IMG/VR virus record: IMGVR_UViG_3300021961_008141
Span: 1-21,819 of that record
Direction: 5' to 3' (one strand)
DNA length: 21,819 nt
Source: a virus
The notes beneath the pieces were generated by a model that saw only the letters and a program-made list of their open reading frames with translations, made no database searches and was not told where the DNA came from. This document shows, piece after piece, positions 3,792 through 12,662 of the stretch (position 1 is the first letter of the stretch; every line of letters begins with the position of its first letter). Both the position numbers and the translations under genes were made by a program.

Positions 3792-4463
3792 ATGAAATTT
3801 CTAACATTTCTAAACACCGGATGTCTTGATATCTGTTTGAATATGTTGAAGTCCGCTGAGAATGTGGGCATCAATATGGACGACTTTATAATCGCTTGCA
3901 TGGATGAGGATGTTTATAAGTCCTTAATTCTTAAGGGTTATAAATCAGCATTTCTCTACATGAATCAAGAATTGAGAGAATATCAAGATTGGACATTCAA
4001 CCAGAACAGTGGATTTAGAAATATTGTTAGACATAAATGGAAGATCATCGATGGGGTCCATAAGGAGCATCCTAATTTGATGTGGGTTGATACTGATATT
4101 GTATTCAAGGAAAACCCCGTAGATATTCTTACAGGGCACGAAGAAGTATTATTTCAGACTGATGCTCCTGGTTCCACAATCTGCACCGGATTTATAGTCT
4201 TCAATGAGACTCCAGAGTGTCGTCAGTTGGTTGCTGAGTGTGGTGCAGATGATAGTGATGATGATCAACTCATTATGAATCGCATTGCACTGAGTAAATA
4301 TAACGATCATGTTGCTTTGTTATCAGAAGATCTTTTCCCAAATGGTAATGTATACTATCAGCAAGGTAGAAAAGAGAACGCTATGATTGTTCATAATAAT
4401 TGGATGGTTGGAGTAGAAACCAAGATCAATAAGTTTAAAGAGGAAGGACTGTGGTTTATTTGA
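3792..4463 (+). CDS. GT-A glycosyltransferase, nucleotide-diphospho-sugar transferase (GT77-like)
   Basis: This 223-residue protein resembles the Nucleotid_trans (GT77-like) fold: an N-terminal nucleotide-binding region, 'GFRNIVRHKWKII' before the metal motif, then WVDTDIVF with DTD at 100-102. CTGFIVFN (131-138), DDQ (157-159) and HNNW (201-204) follow, matching the usual order in this family. It would transfer a sugar from an NDP donor using a divalent metal; donor and acceptor are unknown. It is cytosolic, without a membrane span. It is the first gene of the operon and overlaps the next by 13 nt. Members are best known from plants and other eukaryotes. Confidence 0.7.
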   Translation: MKFLTFLNTGCLDICLNMLKSAENVGINMDDFIIACMDEDVYKSLILKGYKSAFLYMNQELREYQDWTFNQNSGFRNIVRHKWKIIDGVHKEHPNLMWVDTDIVFKENPVDILTGHEEVLFQTDAPGSTICTGFIVFNETPECRQLVAECGADDSDDDQLIMNRIALSKYNDHVALLSEDLFPNGNVYYQQGRKENAMIVHNNWMVGVETKINKFKEEGLWFI

Positions 4464-5314
4464 ATCAAGACTATTTGAGACCAAAGTCTCTTACGCCAAC
4501 CTATCCTCCATATCATAAAGGTGAGTATATTGAAGAATACTTTTATAGTCACTATCAGCAGTTAGATATCAAACCAGAACGGGAGTATATTGATATCTTC
4601 TGGTCTAATATCTTTTGCAATAAGATTTGGGCTGGGCAACCTTATCCAGATTTACAGAATCTTCTCTATGAAACTCTGAGTTCTGATGGCAAGTATTTTA
4701 CAGTTTGTCAGCAAGACGATGGACCTTTTGAGGACTTCCCAGAAGATACTATGATCTTCTCTGCAGGTGGTAATCGTAAAAAAGGTAATGTGATACCTAT
4801 CCCACTGGTTTGCTCTTCTATCCCTAAAGAAACGATTCCCAATAGGGAACACAAATACTTTGCTTCCTTTATTGGTTCTAATACTTACTGGGTTAGAACT
4901 GATATGGTAAAGGCATTCAGAGGTAAGGATGATTGTCTTGTGAAAGCAGGTAACTGGGATATTAACGTGGGTGAAGAGAAACTGAATAACTTCCTTGATG
5001 TTATGTCTGCTTCTAAGTTCTCCCTGTGCCCCAGAGGATACGGGACAACAAGTTTCAGACTCTACGAATCCTTTCAACTCGGAACAGTTCCAGTTTATAT
5101 TTCAGACGATCATGCACTTCCTTGGTCTGATGAACTGGATTGGGAAGAGTTTTGTGTTATAATTGATGATGAGAACATTGGGAATACCTACGATATTCTC
5201 AAGAGTATTTCAGACGATACATACAATGAGATGTTGAAGAAAGGTCAAGAACTCTATCAAGATTACTTCTCTCTTCAAGGAGTCTTTGAAAATATTATCA
5301 AAAGGGTGCAATGA
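4451..5314 (+). CDS. Exostosin-family (GT47-like) glycosyltransferase
   Basis: This 287-residue GT-B-type protein has the exostosin signature in its second half: ASFIGSNTYWVRTDM (about 138-152), SKFSLCPRGYGTTSFRLYES (188-207) and GTVPVYISDDHALPW (211-225). The Pro-Arg-Gly and Arg-Leu-(Tyr)-Glu residues are those conserved in the NDP-sugar site of GT47 enzymes. The start is GTG 4451 with AGGAAGG just upstream; the TTG at 4460 is an alternative. It lacks the membrane anchor of animal exostosins. Together with its neighbours it is a candidate for an early step of phage glycan assembly. ATGA overlap with the next gene. Confidence 0.8.
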   Translation: MVYLNQDYLRPKSLTPTYPPYHKGEYIEEYFYSHYQQLDIKPEREYIDIFWSNIFCNKIWAGQPYPDLQNLLYETLSSDGKYFTVCQQDDGPFEDFPEDTMIFSAGGNRKKGNVIPIPLVCSSIPKETIPNREHKYFASFIGSNTYWVRTDMVKAFRGKDDCLVKAGNWDINVGEEKLNNFLDVMSASKFSLCPRGYGTTSFRLYESFQLGTVPVYISDDHALPWSDELDWEEFCVIIDDENIGNTYDILKSISDDTYNEMLKKGQELYQDYFSLQGVFENIIKRVQ

Positions 5315-6060
5315 AAAAAGTTCTTCTAGTCTTTGGGTCTTATGGAGATCAAAGGCAACAATTCTTTGACACTTATATGTCTCCAAGAAATCAAGAGTAT
5401 GCTGATAAACACGGTTTTGAGTATCTTGAGTTAAAGGATAACCTGTATAAGTATCGTGGTAATTATACCTGGTTGAAGTTTACTATCCTTGAGCAAATGC
5501 TTGAGGAAGGTTATGTGACCGACGGTGATATTGTTACTCATTTGGATGCAGATATGTGCATTGCAAATACTGAGATTCCATATGAGACTAGTAAATCATT
5601 CTCGTATGCAATTGATTCTGGTAATACTCATTGTATGGGTAACTATTCTATCAAAGTCAATGAGTGGTCACGTCAACTTGTTGCCAATATTCTTTCGGAA
5701 GATAGATATCAAGCATTGAATGATGTGGTGTCTAGACATGAACGATTTGGGTATGTGAATAGTTTCTGGCATGAATTTAGAGAGCAAGCATCCTGGTATT
5801 CCCTTGCGGGGATTAAGAGACATTCTGACGAATCTTTTTGGAATCTTCCTGATTATGGTTGGCACTCTGATAAAACAGAGTGGACCATCTATTCTTTAGA
5901 AGATCTTTATGCCCATGTTGACATTCTTCCTACTGCTTGGAATGTGACAGAAATGGAAGAAGAATCTAGTTGTGAGTTTTTAATTAATGAAGTAAAAAGA
6001 GAAGATGTCATTATTCGCCACTTTGCTGGAGGGCAACAGTGGAGAAAGGAGTGGTTTTAA
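5311..6060 (+). CDS. GT-A glycosyltransferase, GMA12/MNN10 (GT34)-like
   Basis: This 249-residue protein has LVFGSYGDQR at the N-terminus, YTWLKFTILEQML (52-64) and the metal-binding HLDADM with DAD at 79-81, followed by a mostly acidic C-terminal half. RHFAGGQQW (236-244) resembles the late His-(x)-Ala-Gly motif of GT34 enzymes. It is expected to transfer a hexose or pentose from an NDP-sugar. Assignment to GT34 rather than another GT-A family is tentative. Start ATG 5311 overlaps the preceding stop by four bases. Confidence 0.6.
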   Translation: MKKVLLVFGSYGDQRQQFFDTYMSPRNQEYADKHGFEYLELKDNLYKYRGNYTWLKFTILEQMLEEGYVTDGDIVTHLDADMCIANTEIPYETSKSFSYAIDSGNTHCMGNYSIKVNEWSRQLVANILSEDRYQALNDVVSRHERFGYVNSFWHEFREQASWYSLAGIKRHSDESFWNLPDYGWHSDKTEWTIYSLEDLYAHVDILPTAWNVTEMEEESSCEFLINEVKREDVIIRHFAGGQQWRKEWF

Positions 6061-6062
6061 GT

Positions 6063-6347
6063 ATGAATTTTCTATTTAAAATTAGAGTTTTTTTGTGGTC
6101 AATTGTATCCGAAATTGAATATAAATTGTATCCATATAAAAATAGTGAACCTGAAGTTGACTATTTTTATATTGTTAAAAATGATGCTACCGGTGAAGAG
6201 TATACTATATTAGAATGGATTAAAAATTTTGATAATAGACTCGAAAAAATTGAAGATAATTATCTCCACATAAACTCAAATCTTAATAAAGTTGATAAAC
6301 TGGATCTAGATCTTTTGGATTTAAAAAATAGGATATATAAAAAATGA
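6063..6347 (+). CDS. Small unknown protein within the glycan operon
   Basis: This 94-residue protein has a hydrophobic/aromatic N-terminus (MNFLFKIRVFLWSIVSEI), an acidic middle, and a C-terminal Leu/Asn/Lys-rich helix with heptad character (about 60-94), suggesting a membrane-associated coiled coil. An AAGGAG lies about 10 nt before ATG 6063; the longer in-frame start at 6039 would overlap the previous gene more. It could tether glycosyltransferases or act as an assembly factor, but no family is recognised. This stretch looks more AT-rich than the genes on either side. Confidence 0.55.
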   Translation: MNFLFKIRVFLWSIVSEIEYKLYPYKNSEPEVDYFYIVKNDATGEEYTILEWIKNFDNRLEKIEDNYLHINSNLNKVDKLDLDLLDLKNRIYKK

Positions 6348-6982
6348 ACAATCAGAAATTAGCAATGAATTTAGTAGAAGTTGATACTGACCTTACAATG
6401 GTCAATGAGGGGCATGTTGGTGGATTTATCATTCAAAAAGATCCTGCAACATATACGCCAAAACTTTGGAAATATATTTGCGAAAATTTTAATATCAAAA
6501 GTATTTTAGATATTGGATGTGGAATGGGACATGCTATAGGGGAGTTTAATAAGTATTGTGATGAAGTTGTTGGAGTTGATGGATCCAAATATGTAGTTGA
6601 AAATTCACTATTTACTGAACAAATTTTTTATCATGATTTTGCTGTTGGAACTTTAGAAACAGAAGATAGATATGATCTATGTTGGTCTTGCGAATTTGTC
6701 GAACACGTTGATGAAAGGTATAGAGATAATTTCTTAGAAGTATTTTCTTATGCCAAATATTTGGCAATTACTTATGCTGAACCTGGACAACCTGGGCATC
6801 ATCACGTAAATTGTCAACCAAAAGAATATTGGATTGAACATCTCAAAAGATATGGATTTGAATATGATGAAAAAATTACAAGTCAACTCAGAGAAGTTGC
6901 ATATGAAGATGCTATCGAAATAAACCCAAAATATAAGGATAATCACTTTAATCTGAGAGGACTCTTCTTCATTAAAAAATGA
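6344..6982 (+). CDS. SAM-dependent methyltransferase (class I)
   Basis: This 212-residue Rossmann methyltransferase carries motif I SILDIGCGMGHA (53-64), the acidic motif II VVGVDGS (75-81) and a motif IV-like DLCWSCEFVEHV (111-122). A distinctive AEPGQPGHHHVN (145-156) is followed by EYWI...GFEY. It probably methylates a sugar or glycan hydroxyl, given its neighbours. It is clearly paralogous to the gene at 12659: the same CEFVEHV, the same AEPGQ.GHHHVN and the same RGLFF end. ATGA overlaps at both ends. Confidence 0.8.
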   Translation: MNNQKLAMNLVEVDTDLTMVNEGHVGGFIIQKDPATYTPKLWKYICENFNIKSILDIGCGMGHAIGEFNKYCDEVVGVDGSKYVVENSLFTEQIFYHDFAVGTLETEDRYDLCWSCEFVEHVDERYRDNFLEVFSYAKYLAITYAEPGQPGHHHVNCQPKEYWIEHLKRYGFEYDEKITSQLREVAYEDAIEINPKYKDNHFNLRGLFFIKK

Positions 6983-7716
6983 AAAAAATTAAAAATTTTA
7001 CGATTTGTTTACACTGTGGGTGTAGTAAAGATATTGTCGATGCTCAAATGGAAGCATTGTCTCCTCTAAATTTAAAGTATAAGGTGACCTGGAATAATAG
7101 GATTGATAGGCATCCAGAAATGTATCAGTCCTATTCAGAACTTATAAATCACTCCATTGCCACTTCTAATGATGAATGGGTCATTCTAATTAATGATAGA
7201 ACGCATCCGACAGTAGATGAAATAGAAAAAATGCTCTATTTGTTGGAAAATGGATATTCCTGCGTTTTTTTGTATAGTGTTGGATTTATGGGATTCTCTA
7301 AAGAATTGATCCGTAAAGTAGGATGGTGGGATCAAAGATTTACCTATGGTGGATGGGAAGATCGTGATTGGGTTTTTAGAATAAAGAAGAAAAATCTTTC
7401 ACTATATGAAAGTATAGAGAGTACATATGATATGAGTTGGAAGTCTCCTTTGAATGTTCCTGGTGCTGTCTTGTCCGGTCAGTTCTGGGAAAAGAAATAT
7501 GATATATCTTCCGAAATCGTATATCAAAAATTGGATGAGGAGAGTTATCCTGAGTGGGATAAGACATTGGGTGATGGTAGGGAAGATATTAGTTCTTCCT
7601 GGTTATCTTGGAATTACTCACAACTAAATATTATGTACGATCCTAGGTATAAACCTGGATCTGGTTTATCTGGATCATCTATTCTAAGAAATAGAGAAAT
7701 TGTGGAGAATTTTTAA
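6979..7716 (+). CDS. GT-A type glycosyltransferase (GT2-like)
   Basis: This 245-residue protein begins with a GT2-like strand pattern (FTICLHCGCSKDIVDAQMEA). It has WVILINDRTHP, where NDR (72-74) stands in the place of the DxD motif, and GFMGFSKELI followed by YGGWEDRDWVFRI with the acidic WEDRD (126-130), like the catalytic base region of galactosyltransferase-type GT-A enzymes. The metal-motif deviation (NDR rather than DxD) is notable and may mean altered metal use. Substrates are unknown. Start ATG 6979 overlaps the previous stop. Confidence 0.6.
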   Translation: MKKIKNFTICLHCGCSKDIVDAQMEALSPLNLKYKVTWNNRIDRHPEMYQSYSELINHSIATSNDEWVILINDRTHPTVDEIEKMLYLLENGYSCVFLYSVGFMGFSKELIRKVGWWDQRFTYGGWEDRDWVFRIKKKNLSLYESIESTYDMSWKSPLNVPGAVLSGQFWEKKYDISSEIVYQKLDEESYPEWDKTLGDGREDISSSWLSWNYSQLNIMYDPRYKPGSGLSGSSILRNREIVENF

Positions 7717-8334
7717 ATGCATTCAATTGATAGTATAGAAGAAGGCATTTTAAACTCCAAAGAATTTCCTGCAGATACTTTTCCTAAACCTTGCGGTAGA
7801 GATACATTTTATAGAAAATGTATGACTTTAGTTAAAGAAAGAACGGGATTATTTTTAGAGTTTGGAGTATGGACAGGTGGGACTATAAATTTCCTTTCTT
7901 CATTAAACCCGGATAAAAAGTTTTATGGGTTTGATTCATTTGAGGGACTTCCAGAAAATTGGGAAGGTATTGTTAATAAAGGACATTTTAAAACAGATAT
8001 TCCTAAGGTTAATGATAATGTTGAATTGGTGGTAGGATGGTTTGACCAAACTCTAGATAAATTTTTAGAGGAACATGATGAAACAATATCTTTCGTCCAT
8101 TTGGATGCTGATCTATATTCTTCAATTGATTATGTTTTAAAAAAAATTGAATCTAAAATAGAAGATAAGTGTGTCTTTATATTTGACGATTTTCTAGAAT
8201 TTCCAAATTATAAAGATCATAGTATAAAGTGCTTCTTAGAATTCTTGGAAAGAACTAATTACACATATACTCCAGTAGGACATGTGAAAGAAGTCTTCTC
8301 CAGATGCGCCTTCATTATCAACGTAAATAATTGA
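7717..8334 (+). CDS. TylF/macrocin-O-methyltransferase family protein
   Basis: This 205-residue class I methyltransferase has LFLEFGVWTGGTINFL (45-60) as the SAM loop, FYGFDSFEGLPENW (69-82), FVHLDADLYSS (126-136) and VFIFDDF (153-159). The Asp residues at 130, 132 and 157-158 match the Mg-binding residues of TylF-type sugar O-methyltransferases. It probably O-methylates a deoxy- or hexose unit of the glycan, which can cap chain ends. It begins immediately after the previous stop. Confidence 0.82.
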   Translation: MHSIDSIEEGILNSKEFPADTFPKPCGRDTFYRKCMTLVKERTGLFLEFGVWTGGTINFLSSLNPDKKFYGFDSFEGLPENWEGIVNKGHFKTDIPKVNDNVELVVGWFDQTLDKFLEEHDETISFVHLDADLYSSIDYVLKKIESKIEDKCVFIFDDFLEFPNYKDHSIKCFLEFLERTNYTYTPVGHVKEVFSRCAFIINVNN

Positions 8335-8338
8335 GAAC

Positions 8339-9298
8339 TTGAGAATACTATTCATAACAACCCAAAATCCAACGAAACAGGGAGACTTATTAGAAGTTTC
8401 TCTGCTTCATGGTTTGAGAACAGTTCTTGGCGAAGACTGTGTAGATTATCCAAGAAAGAAAATAATGTATCATGATTTTTCTGATACTCCGAAAGATACA
8501 TTACACGGAAGGGGATTTAGTTTATTAACAACACCAATTCAAGACATTGAAGATAGAGACATATTCAAACAAAAATTTGATTATGTAATTTATGGTGATG
8601 GTCATATGTATGGGGAAGTTCCAGAAATTGAAGGTGTAAATGAACTTGCAGATGGTAATGTATGGATCATTGATGGGCACGACTTATATGGCAGTGCTCC
8701 TAGAATGATTTCATATAATGATGAAGTGGTTATAGGATCTCAATTCACAAATTGTTTTAAGAGAGAACTTATAGAGTCTGATGATGAGAGTGTATATCCT
8801 ACTGGATTTGGTATTCCAGAAGAACGAATAAGAGAAGTTGATTTTTCAATTAAAGATCAACTCTACCAAAAGACTGCTCCCTCCTATTCTTTGTTTGAAG
8901 ATGCTGCAGATATGGGAGGAGGATTTTCTCATCATAAGTTTACTGTAGAGGATGACTATTATAATGATCTTTCTAGATCTTGGTTTGGGTTAACATGCAA
9001 GAAAGGTGGGTGGGATTGTCTTAGACACTATGAAATTATAGCGGCTGGTTCTTTACTTCTTTTCAGAGACTATCACAATAAACCAAGACTATGTTCCCCT
9101 CAAGAACTTCCTTGTTATGTTTACTCCTCAAAAGAACAACTATATAGTTTGATGTCCGAGTTAGTAGTGGAAAACAGACCAACATACAAATACTTACGAA
9201 TGCTTGAAAAGCAACGAGAATGGTTGTATAATGTAGGCACTACTTCTGCTAGAGCAAATAGTATCCTAAACACCTTACAAAAAGAAAATGATCATTGA
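8339..9298 (+). CDS. GT-B glycosyltransferase, CgeB-like
   Basis: This 319-residue protein opens with MRILFITTQNPTKQGDLLEV, typical of a GT-B N-terminal domain. Its second domain ends with GGWDCLRHYEIIAAGSLLLF (223-242), matching the nucleotide-sugar-binding Glu/Ala-Gly region of CgeB/GT1-2-like proteins. The start is TTG 8339, because MRILFITTQ begins exactly there and no better start lies nearby. There is no membrane span. The specific sugar is unknown. It overlaps the next gene by 11 nt. Confidence 0.6.
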   Translation: MRILFITTQNPTKQGDLLEVSLLHGLRTVLGEDCVDYPRKKIMYHDFSDTPKDTLHGRGFSLLTTPIQDIEDRDIFKQKFDYVIYGDGHMYGEVPEIEGVNELADGNVWIIDGHDLYGSAPRMISYNDEVVIGSQFTNCFKRELIESDDESVYPTGFGIPEERIREVDFSIKDQLYQKTAPSYSLFEDAADMGGGFSHHKFTVEDDYYNDLSRSWFGLTCKKGGWDCLRHYEIIAAGSLLLFRDYHNKPRLCSPQELPCYVYSSKEQLYSLMSELVVENRPTYKYLRMLEKQREWLYNVGTTSARANSILNTLQKENDH

Positions 9299-9971
9299 TA
9301 AAAATCTCTCCAAGATGAATACAAACCATCATCTTGCTTTTGAATATCTGGAATCTAAATTTACTAAGGAAGAAAAAAATTATAGAGTTATAGATATTGG
9401 TGGAGGAGAAAATTCGTGGGTTGGTGATTGGGCGACTCATCTTGTCGATAAATTTGTGGATCCAAAAAATTCACTTAAGTCTTTTGGAGCACAAGTTTTT
9501 AGCGTTGATATTGATGATACAAAAGAATGGGATCTTGTTTTGGAAGATGTAGAAAAAAACGGTTTGTTCGATTTTGCTGTTTGCTCTCATACTCTTGAAG
9601 ACGTTAACAATCCTCAAGTCGCTTGCAGAATGATTAATCGAATTGCAAAATCTGGGTATATTAGTATGCCATCAAAGTATGCTGAACTGGCAACCTTTGA
9701 AGGAAAATATGGACTTAGTTATTGCGGGTATCATCATCATAGATGGATCTATCAAATTAGAAATGATGTCTTGATTGGTGTTCCGAAAATGAACTTCCAT
9801 GATAATGTTGAGTTTGAATTCAATCAATCAGCAGCTGTTCATTCTGAAATAGCGTTTTTATGGGAAGATAACTTTGATTATGAATTCTTGTATCCACATC
9901 AAATGCTAGATAATAGAGAAGGTCCAGATAGAATTGCTGAGTTATTTGAAGATGACGATCTTATTCTCTGA
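9288..9971 (+). CDS. Class I SAM methyltransferase, third type in the cluster
   Basis: This 227-residue protein has motif I RVIDIGGGENSW (33-44), FSVDID (71-76) and a post-II region FDFAVCSHTLEDVNNP (94-109), like Methyltransf_11-type enzymes. A later CGYHHHRWIY segment may form part of the acceptor pocket. It probably methylates a sugar precursor or glycan. It is distinct from the paired methyltransferases at 6344 and 12659. ATG 9288 lies inside the previous gene. Confidence 0.72.
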   Translation: MIIDKNLSKMNTNHHLAFEYLESKFTKEEKNYRVIDIGGGENSWVGDWATHLVDKFVDPKNSLKSFGAQVFSVDIDDTKEWDLVLEDVEKNGLFDFAVCSHTLEDVNNPQVACRMINRIAKSGYISMPSKYAELATFEGKYGLSYCGYHHHRWIYQIRNDVLIGVPKMNFHDNVEFEFNQSAAVHSEIAFLWEDNFDYEFLYPHQMLDNREGPDRIAELFEDDDLIL

Positions 9972-9980
9972 GGTAAACAA

Positions 9981-10955
9981 ATGAGCAAAGTATTAATGAC
10001 AGGTGGACTTGGGTTCATCGGTTCTCACTGTATCGACAAATGGAAATCGGTTGGTTGGGATGTATGTGCTGTAGATAACATGTCTACTAATGCTATTCCT
10101 ACAGATCATCCTCTCGTAGATAATGTGGAAGTTATTCAGAAAAATATTCTGGATATTGATTATAAAACCTTACCGAAGGTAGATCTTGTCCTTCATCTTG
10201 CTTCTCCTGTTGGACCAGTTGGTGTCCTTAAACATTCTGGCAATATGGCAAGAATTATCCTTGATGATATTTACTGGGCAATCAATACAGCTAAGCATAA
10301 CAACTGCCCACTAGTATTCATCTCAACTTCTGAGATATACGGTCATCGTGATGAGAAGAGTTATCTTGAAGAAGAAAGTGATAAAGTTCTTCATGGAGAA
10401 TTCACGGTTAGAAATGAATATGCCATTGCTAAACTTTTATCAGAAATTGTTTTAACTAATCAGGCAAAGATTAATCCAGATTTTAGATATCAAATTATTA
10501 GACCATTCAATGTGACTGGTAAGTATCAACTTCCAGATGGTGGATTTGTTCTTCCCAGATTTGTTAATCAGGCATTAAATGGAGAAGACATTACTGTTTA
10601 TTATGATGGTCTTCAACTTAGAGCCTTCACTTGGGTTAAAGACATTGTTGATGGCATCTATTTAACTTCTATTGCAGATGATAAAGATTGGAACGAAGAG
10701 TGGAATATTGGAAATGAAAGGAATGAAAGAACAATTCTTTATCTTGCAGAAAGAGTGAAGGAAATTACAGGGACAGAATCTGAGATTGTCCATGTTGATC
10801 CAGTAGAACTTCATGGGCCACTTTTTGCAGAGGCGCCAGAAAAAATTCCAAATAGTGAAAAAATAAAAGAAAGACTTGGGTGGGCACCAACCAAAGGAGT
10901 TGACGAAGTTATTCGAGAAGTGGTAGAATACTACCAAAGTGGAGTTTGTGTTTAA
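9981..10955 (+). CDS. Extended-SDR NAD-dependent sugar epimerase/dehydratase
   Basis: This 324-residue enzyme has the NAD-binding TGGLGFIGS (7-15), a catalytic Ser/Thr region FISTSEIYG (113-121) and the YxxxK pair Y147/K151 (YAIAK). The substrate domain carries RPFNVTGKYQ and a C-terminal LGW. The order matches GalE/RmlB/UXS-type enzymes acting on UDP-, dTDP- or GDP-sugars; the exact reaction cannot be told. The next gene, a sugar-dehydrogenase-like protein, overlaps by one base (TAATG), so the two may act in sequence. Confidence 0.8.
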   Translation: MSKVLMTGGLGFIGSHCIDKWKSVGWDVCAVDNMSTNAIPTDHPLVDNVEVIQKNILDIDYKTLPKVDLVLHLASPVGPVGVLKHSGNMARIILDDIYWAINTAKHNNCPLVFISTSEIYGHRDEKSYLEEESDKVLHGEFTVRNEYAIAKLLSEIVLTNQAKINPDFRYQIIRPFNVTGKYQLPDGGFVLPRFVNQALNGEDITVYYDGLQLRAFTWVKDIVDGIYLTSIADDKDWNEEWNIGNERNERTILYLAERVKEITGTESEIVHVDPVELHGPLFAEAPEKIPNSEKIKERLGWAPTKGVDEVIREVVEYYQSGVCV

Positions 10956-11671
10956 TGAAGATCGGAATTGTTGGATATGGTGAGATAGGAAGTAGTATCG
11001 CCAAAGTATATGAGTCATTTGAAGGATTTGATGTAAGGGTTGTAGATCCATATCAGAATCGTAATGATGATATTGAGGGTGTTGAAATTCTCAATATTTG
11101 TATTCCCTTTATTGAAAACTTTGTAAAGGTTGTTCAGGATTATATTTCACAGGCCAATCCACGATACACTATTGTTCACTCTACGGTTGCTCCTGGAACT
11201 ACCGAACTTGTTGGTGGTAAAGTATGCCATTCTCCTATGAGAGGTCTTCACCCAAATCTTGATCTGGGTATGAAGACCTTCTTGAAGTATATTGGTCCAG
11301 TAGACCAAGAAGCAGCATCTTTGTATCAGGAGCATCTGAATAGTCTAGGAATCAAAACACATATTTGTAAGAATAGTAAGACTACCGAATATGCTAAGTT
11401 GTTAGACACGACTTACTATGGTGTCTGTATTGCATTCCATGCCGATGTTGCTCAGGTATGTGAGAATGAGGAACTTGAATTTGATGAAGTTATGACCTTG
11501 TTCAATCAAAGTTATAATGAAGGATATACTGAACTTGGTAAACCCAATGTGGTTCGACCAGTTCTTTATGCAACTAAAAAGATTGGAGGACACTGTGTGG
11601 TTCCCAATGCAAAAATCCTTAAGGATTATATGAACACTAAAACAGTCCAATCTATTCTTGATTATGAGTAA
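10955..11671 (+). CDS. Compact UDP-glucose/UDP-ManNAc dehydrogenase-like protein
   Basis: This 238-residue protein has the Rossmann glycine motif GIVGYGEIGS (4-13), STVAPGTTE (76-84, as in UDP-sugar dehydrogenases), an internal helix with TTEYAKLLDTTYY (143-155) including a conserved-looking Lys148, and KIGGHCVVPNAKIL (209-222), where Cys214 matches the catalytic Cys of WecC/UGD enzymes (GGHC). Full enzymes are about 400 residues with a C-terminal domain; that domain is missing. It may be an intact minimal oxidoreductase or have another role. ATG 10955 is chosen over the upstream TTG. Confidence 0.65.
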   Translation: MKIGIVGYGEIGSSIAKVYESFEGFDVRVVDPYQNRNDDIEGVEILNICIPFIENFVKVVQDYISQANPRYTIVHSTVAPGTTELVGGKVCHSPMRGLHPNLDLGMKTFLKYIGPVDQEAASLYQEHLNSLGIKTHICKNSKTTEYAKLLDTTYYGVCIAFHADVAQVCENEELEFDEVMTLFNQSYNEGYTELGKPNVVRPVLYATKKIGGHCVVPNAKILKDYMNTKTVQSILDYE

Positions 11672-12662
11672 AAAGAAAATAGCATTTCATAGTTATCAAT
11701 TGGGTGATCGTGGAACTGAGATTTGTCTTTATAAGTATGCAAAATACAATAGAGAAATTCTAGGAAATGAATCTATAATTATTTCTACCAGTTCTAGACC
11801 AACTCCGTCATTGGATAGATTTGAAGATTTTGAAACTATTCTTTATCCCGATGTTTGGATCAATGATGGTAAGAATGATTCGTTGAGATCTACCTTAGAA
11901 GATATTTGTGAGAAGAATCGAGTTGATGTCTTCTATGCAATTAAAGGTGGAGAAGATGATGGATTTATGCCAACCAATACAAAGAGACTGGCTCATTGTA
12001 TTTTTAGAATGGATCAACCGCATGGAGATGTATACTCTGGTGTGTGTAAATATATCTCCGAAAAGCACGGAGGAATTCACCCATACGTTCACCATATCCT
12101 TGAAAAGGAAGCACCTCATATTGAGGATGATTTTAGAGAAGAGTTTGGAATTCCTAAGGATGCATTAGTTCTTGGTAGGCACGGTGGGCACGATACATTC
12201 AGTCTAGGATTTACTCACGGTGCTATCATATCTGCCTTAGAAAATAGAAGCGACCTTTGGTTTGTGTTTCTCAATACGAGACCATTTGTAAAACACGAAA
12301 GAGTAATATATCTTCCGTGGACTATGGATGAAGAATACAAAGCAAAGTTTGTGAATACTTGCGATGCTATGATGCACGCTAGATATGATGGAGAAATTTT
12401 TAGTTTATCAACTGCCGAATTTTCTATTCGCAATAAACCGGTTATAACTTGGAATCCCCCAAATCCACCAAGTCACTATGATACCGGTCACATCAGTGTT
12501 ATGGGTGAAGACGCCATCTATTACGAAGATGCAAATGATCTATTCTTTATTTTAACCAATTTGGATAAGAAAGAAATTAATAATTTGGAGTGGGGTAAAT
12601 ACTGTGGTGACTATACTGCAGAAAATGTAATGAATGAATTTAAGGAGGTTTATTTGAAATGA
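11664..12662 (+). CDS. GT4-like (GT-B) glycosyltransferase
   Basis: This 332-residue enzyme has an N-terminal domain (IAFHSYQLGDRGTEI), a second-domain start FGIPKDALVLGRHGGHDTFS (161-180), typical of GT4 proteins, and an EX7E motif from E244 to E252 (EIFSLSTAE) within DAMMHARYDGEIFSLSTAE. It is predicted to transfer a sugar with retention, donor unknown. ATG 11664 overlaps the preceding stop by 8 nt and is preferred over TTG 11658. An AAGGAGG at its 3' end serves the next gene. Confidence 0.75.
   Translation: MSKKKIAFHSYQLGDRGTEICLYKYAKYNREILGNESIIISTSSRPTPSLDRFEDFETILYPDVWINDGKNDSLRSTLEDICEKNRVDVFYAIKGGEDDGFMPTNTKRLAHCIFRMDQPHGDVYSGVCKYISEKHGGIHPYVHHILEKEAPHIEDDFREEFGIPKDALVLGRHGGHDTFSLGFTHGAIISALENRSDLWFVFLNTRPFVKHERVIYLPWTMDEEYKAKFVNTCDAMMHARYDGEIFSLSTAEFSIRNKPVITWNPPNPPSHYDTGHISVMGEDAIYYEDANDLFFILTNLDKKEINNLEWGKYCGDYTAENVMNEFKEVYLK

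Noticed and set aside
4652-5077. 141-codon minus-strand ORF inside the exostosin gene
   Set aside because: It lies wholly antisense to a gene with clear motifs and shows no recognisable domain; all other genes run forward.
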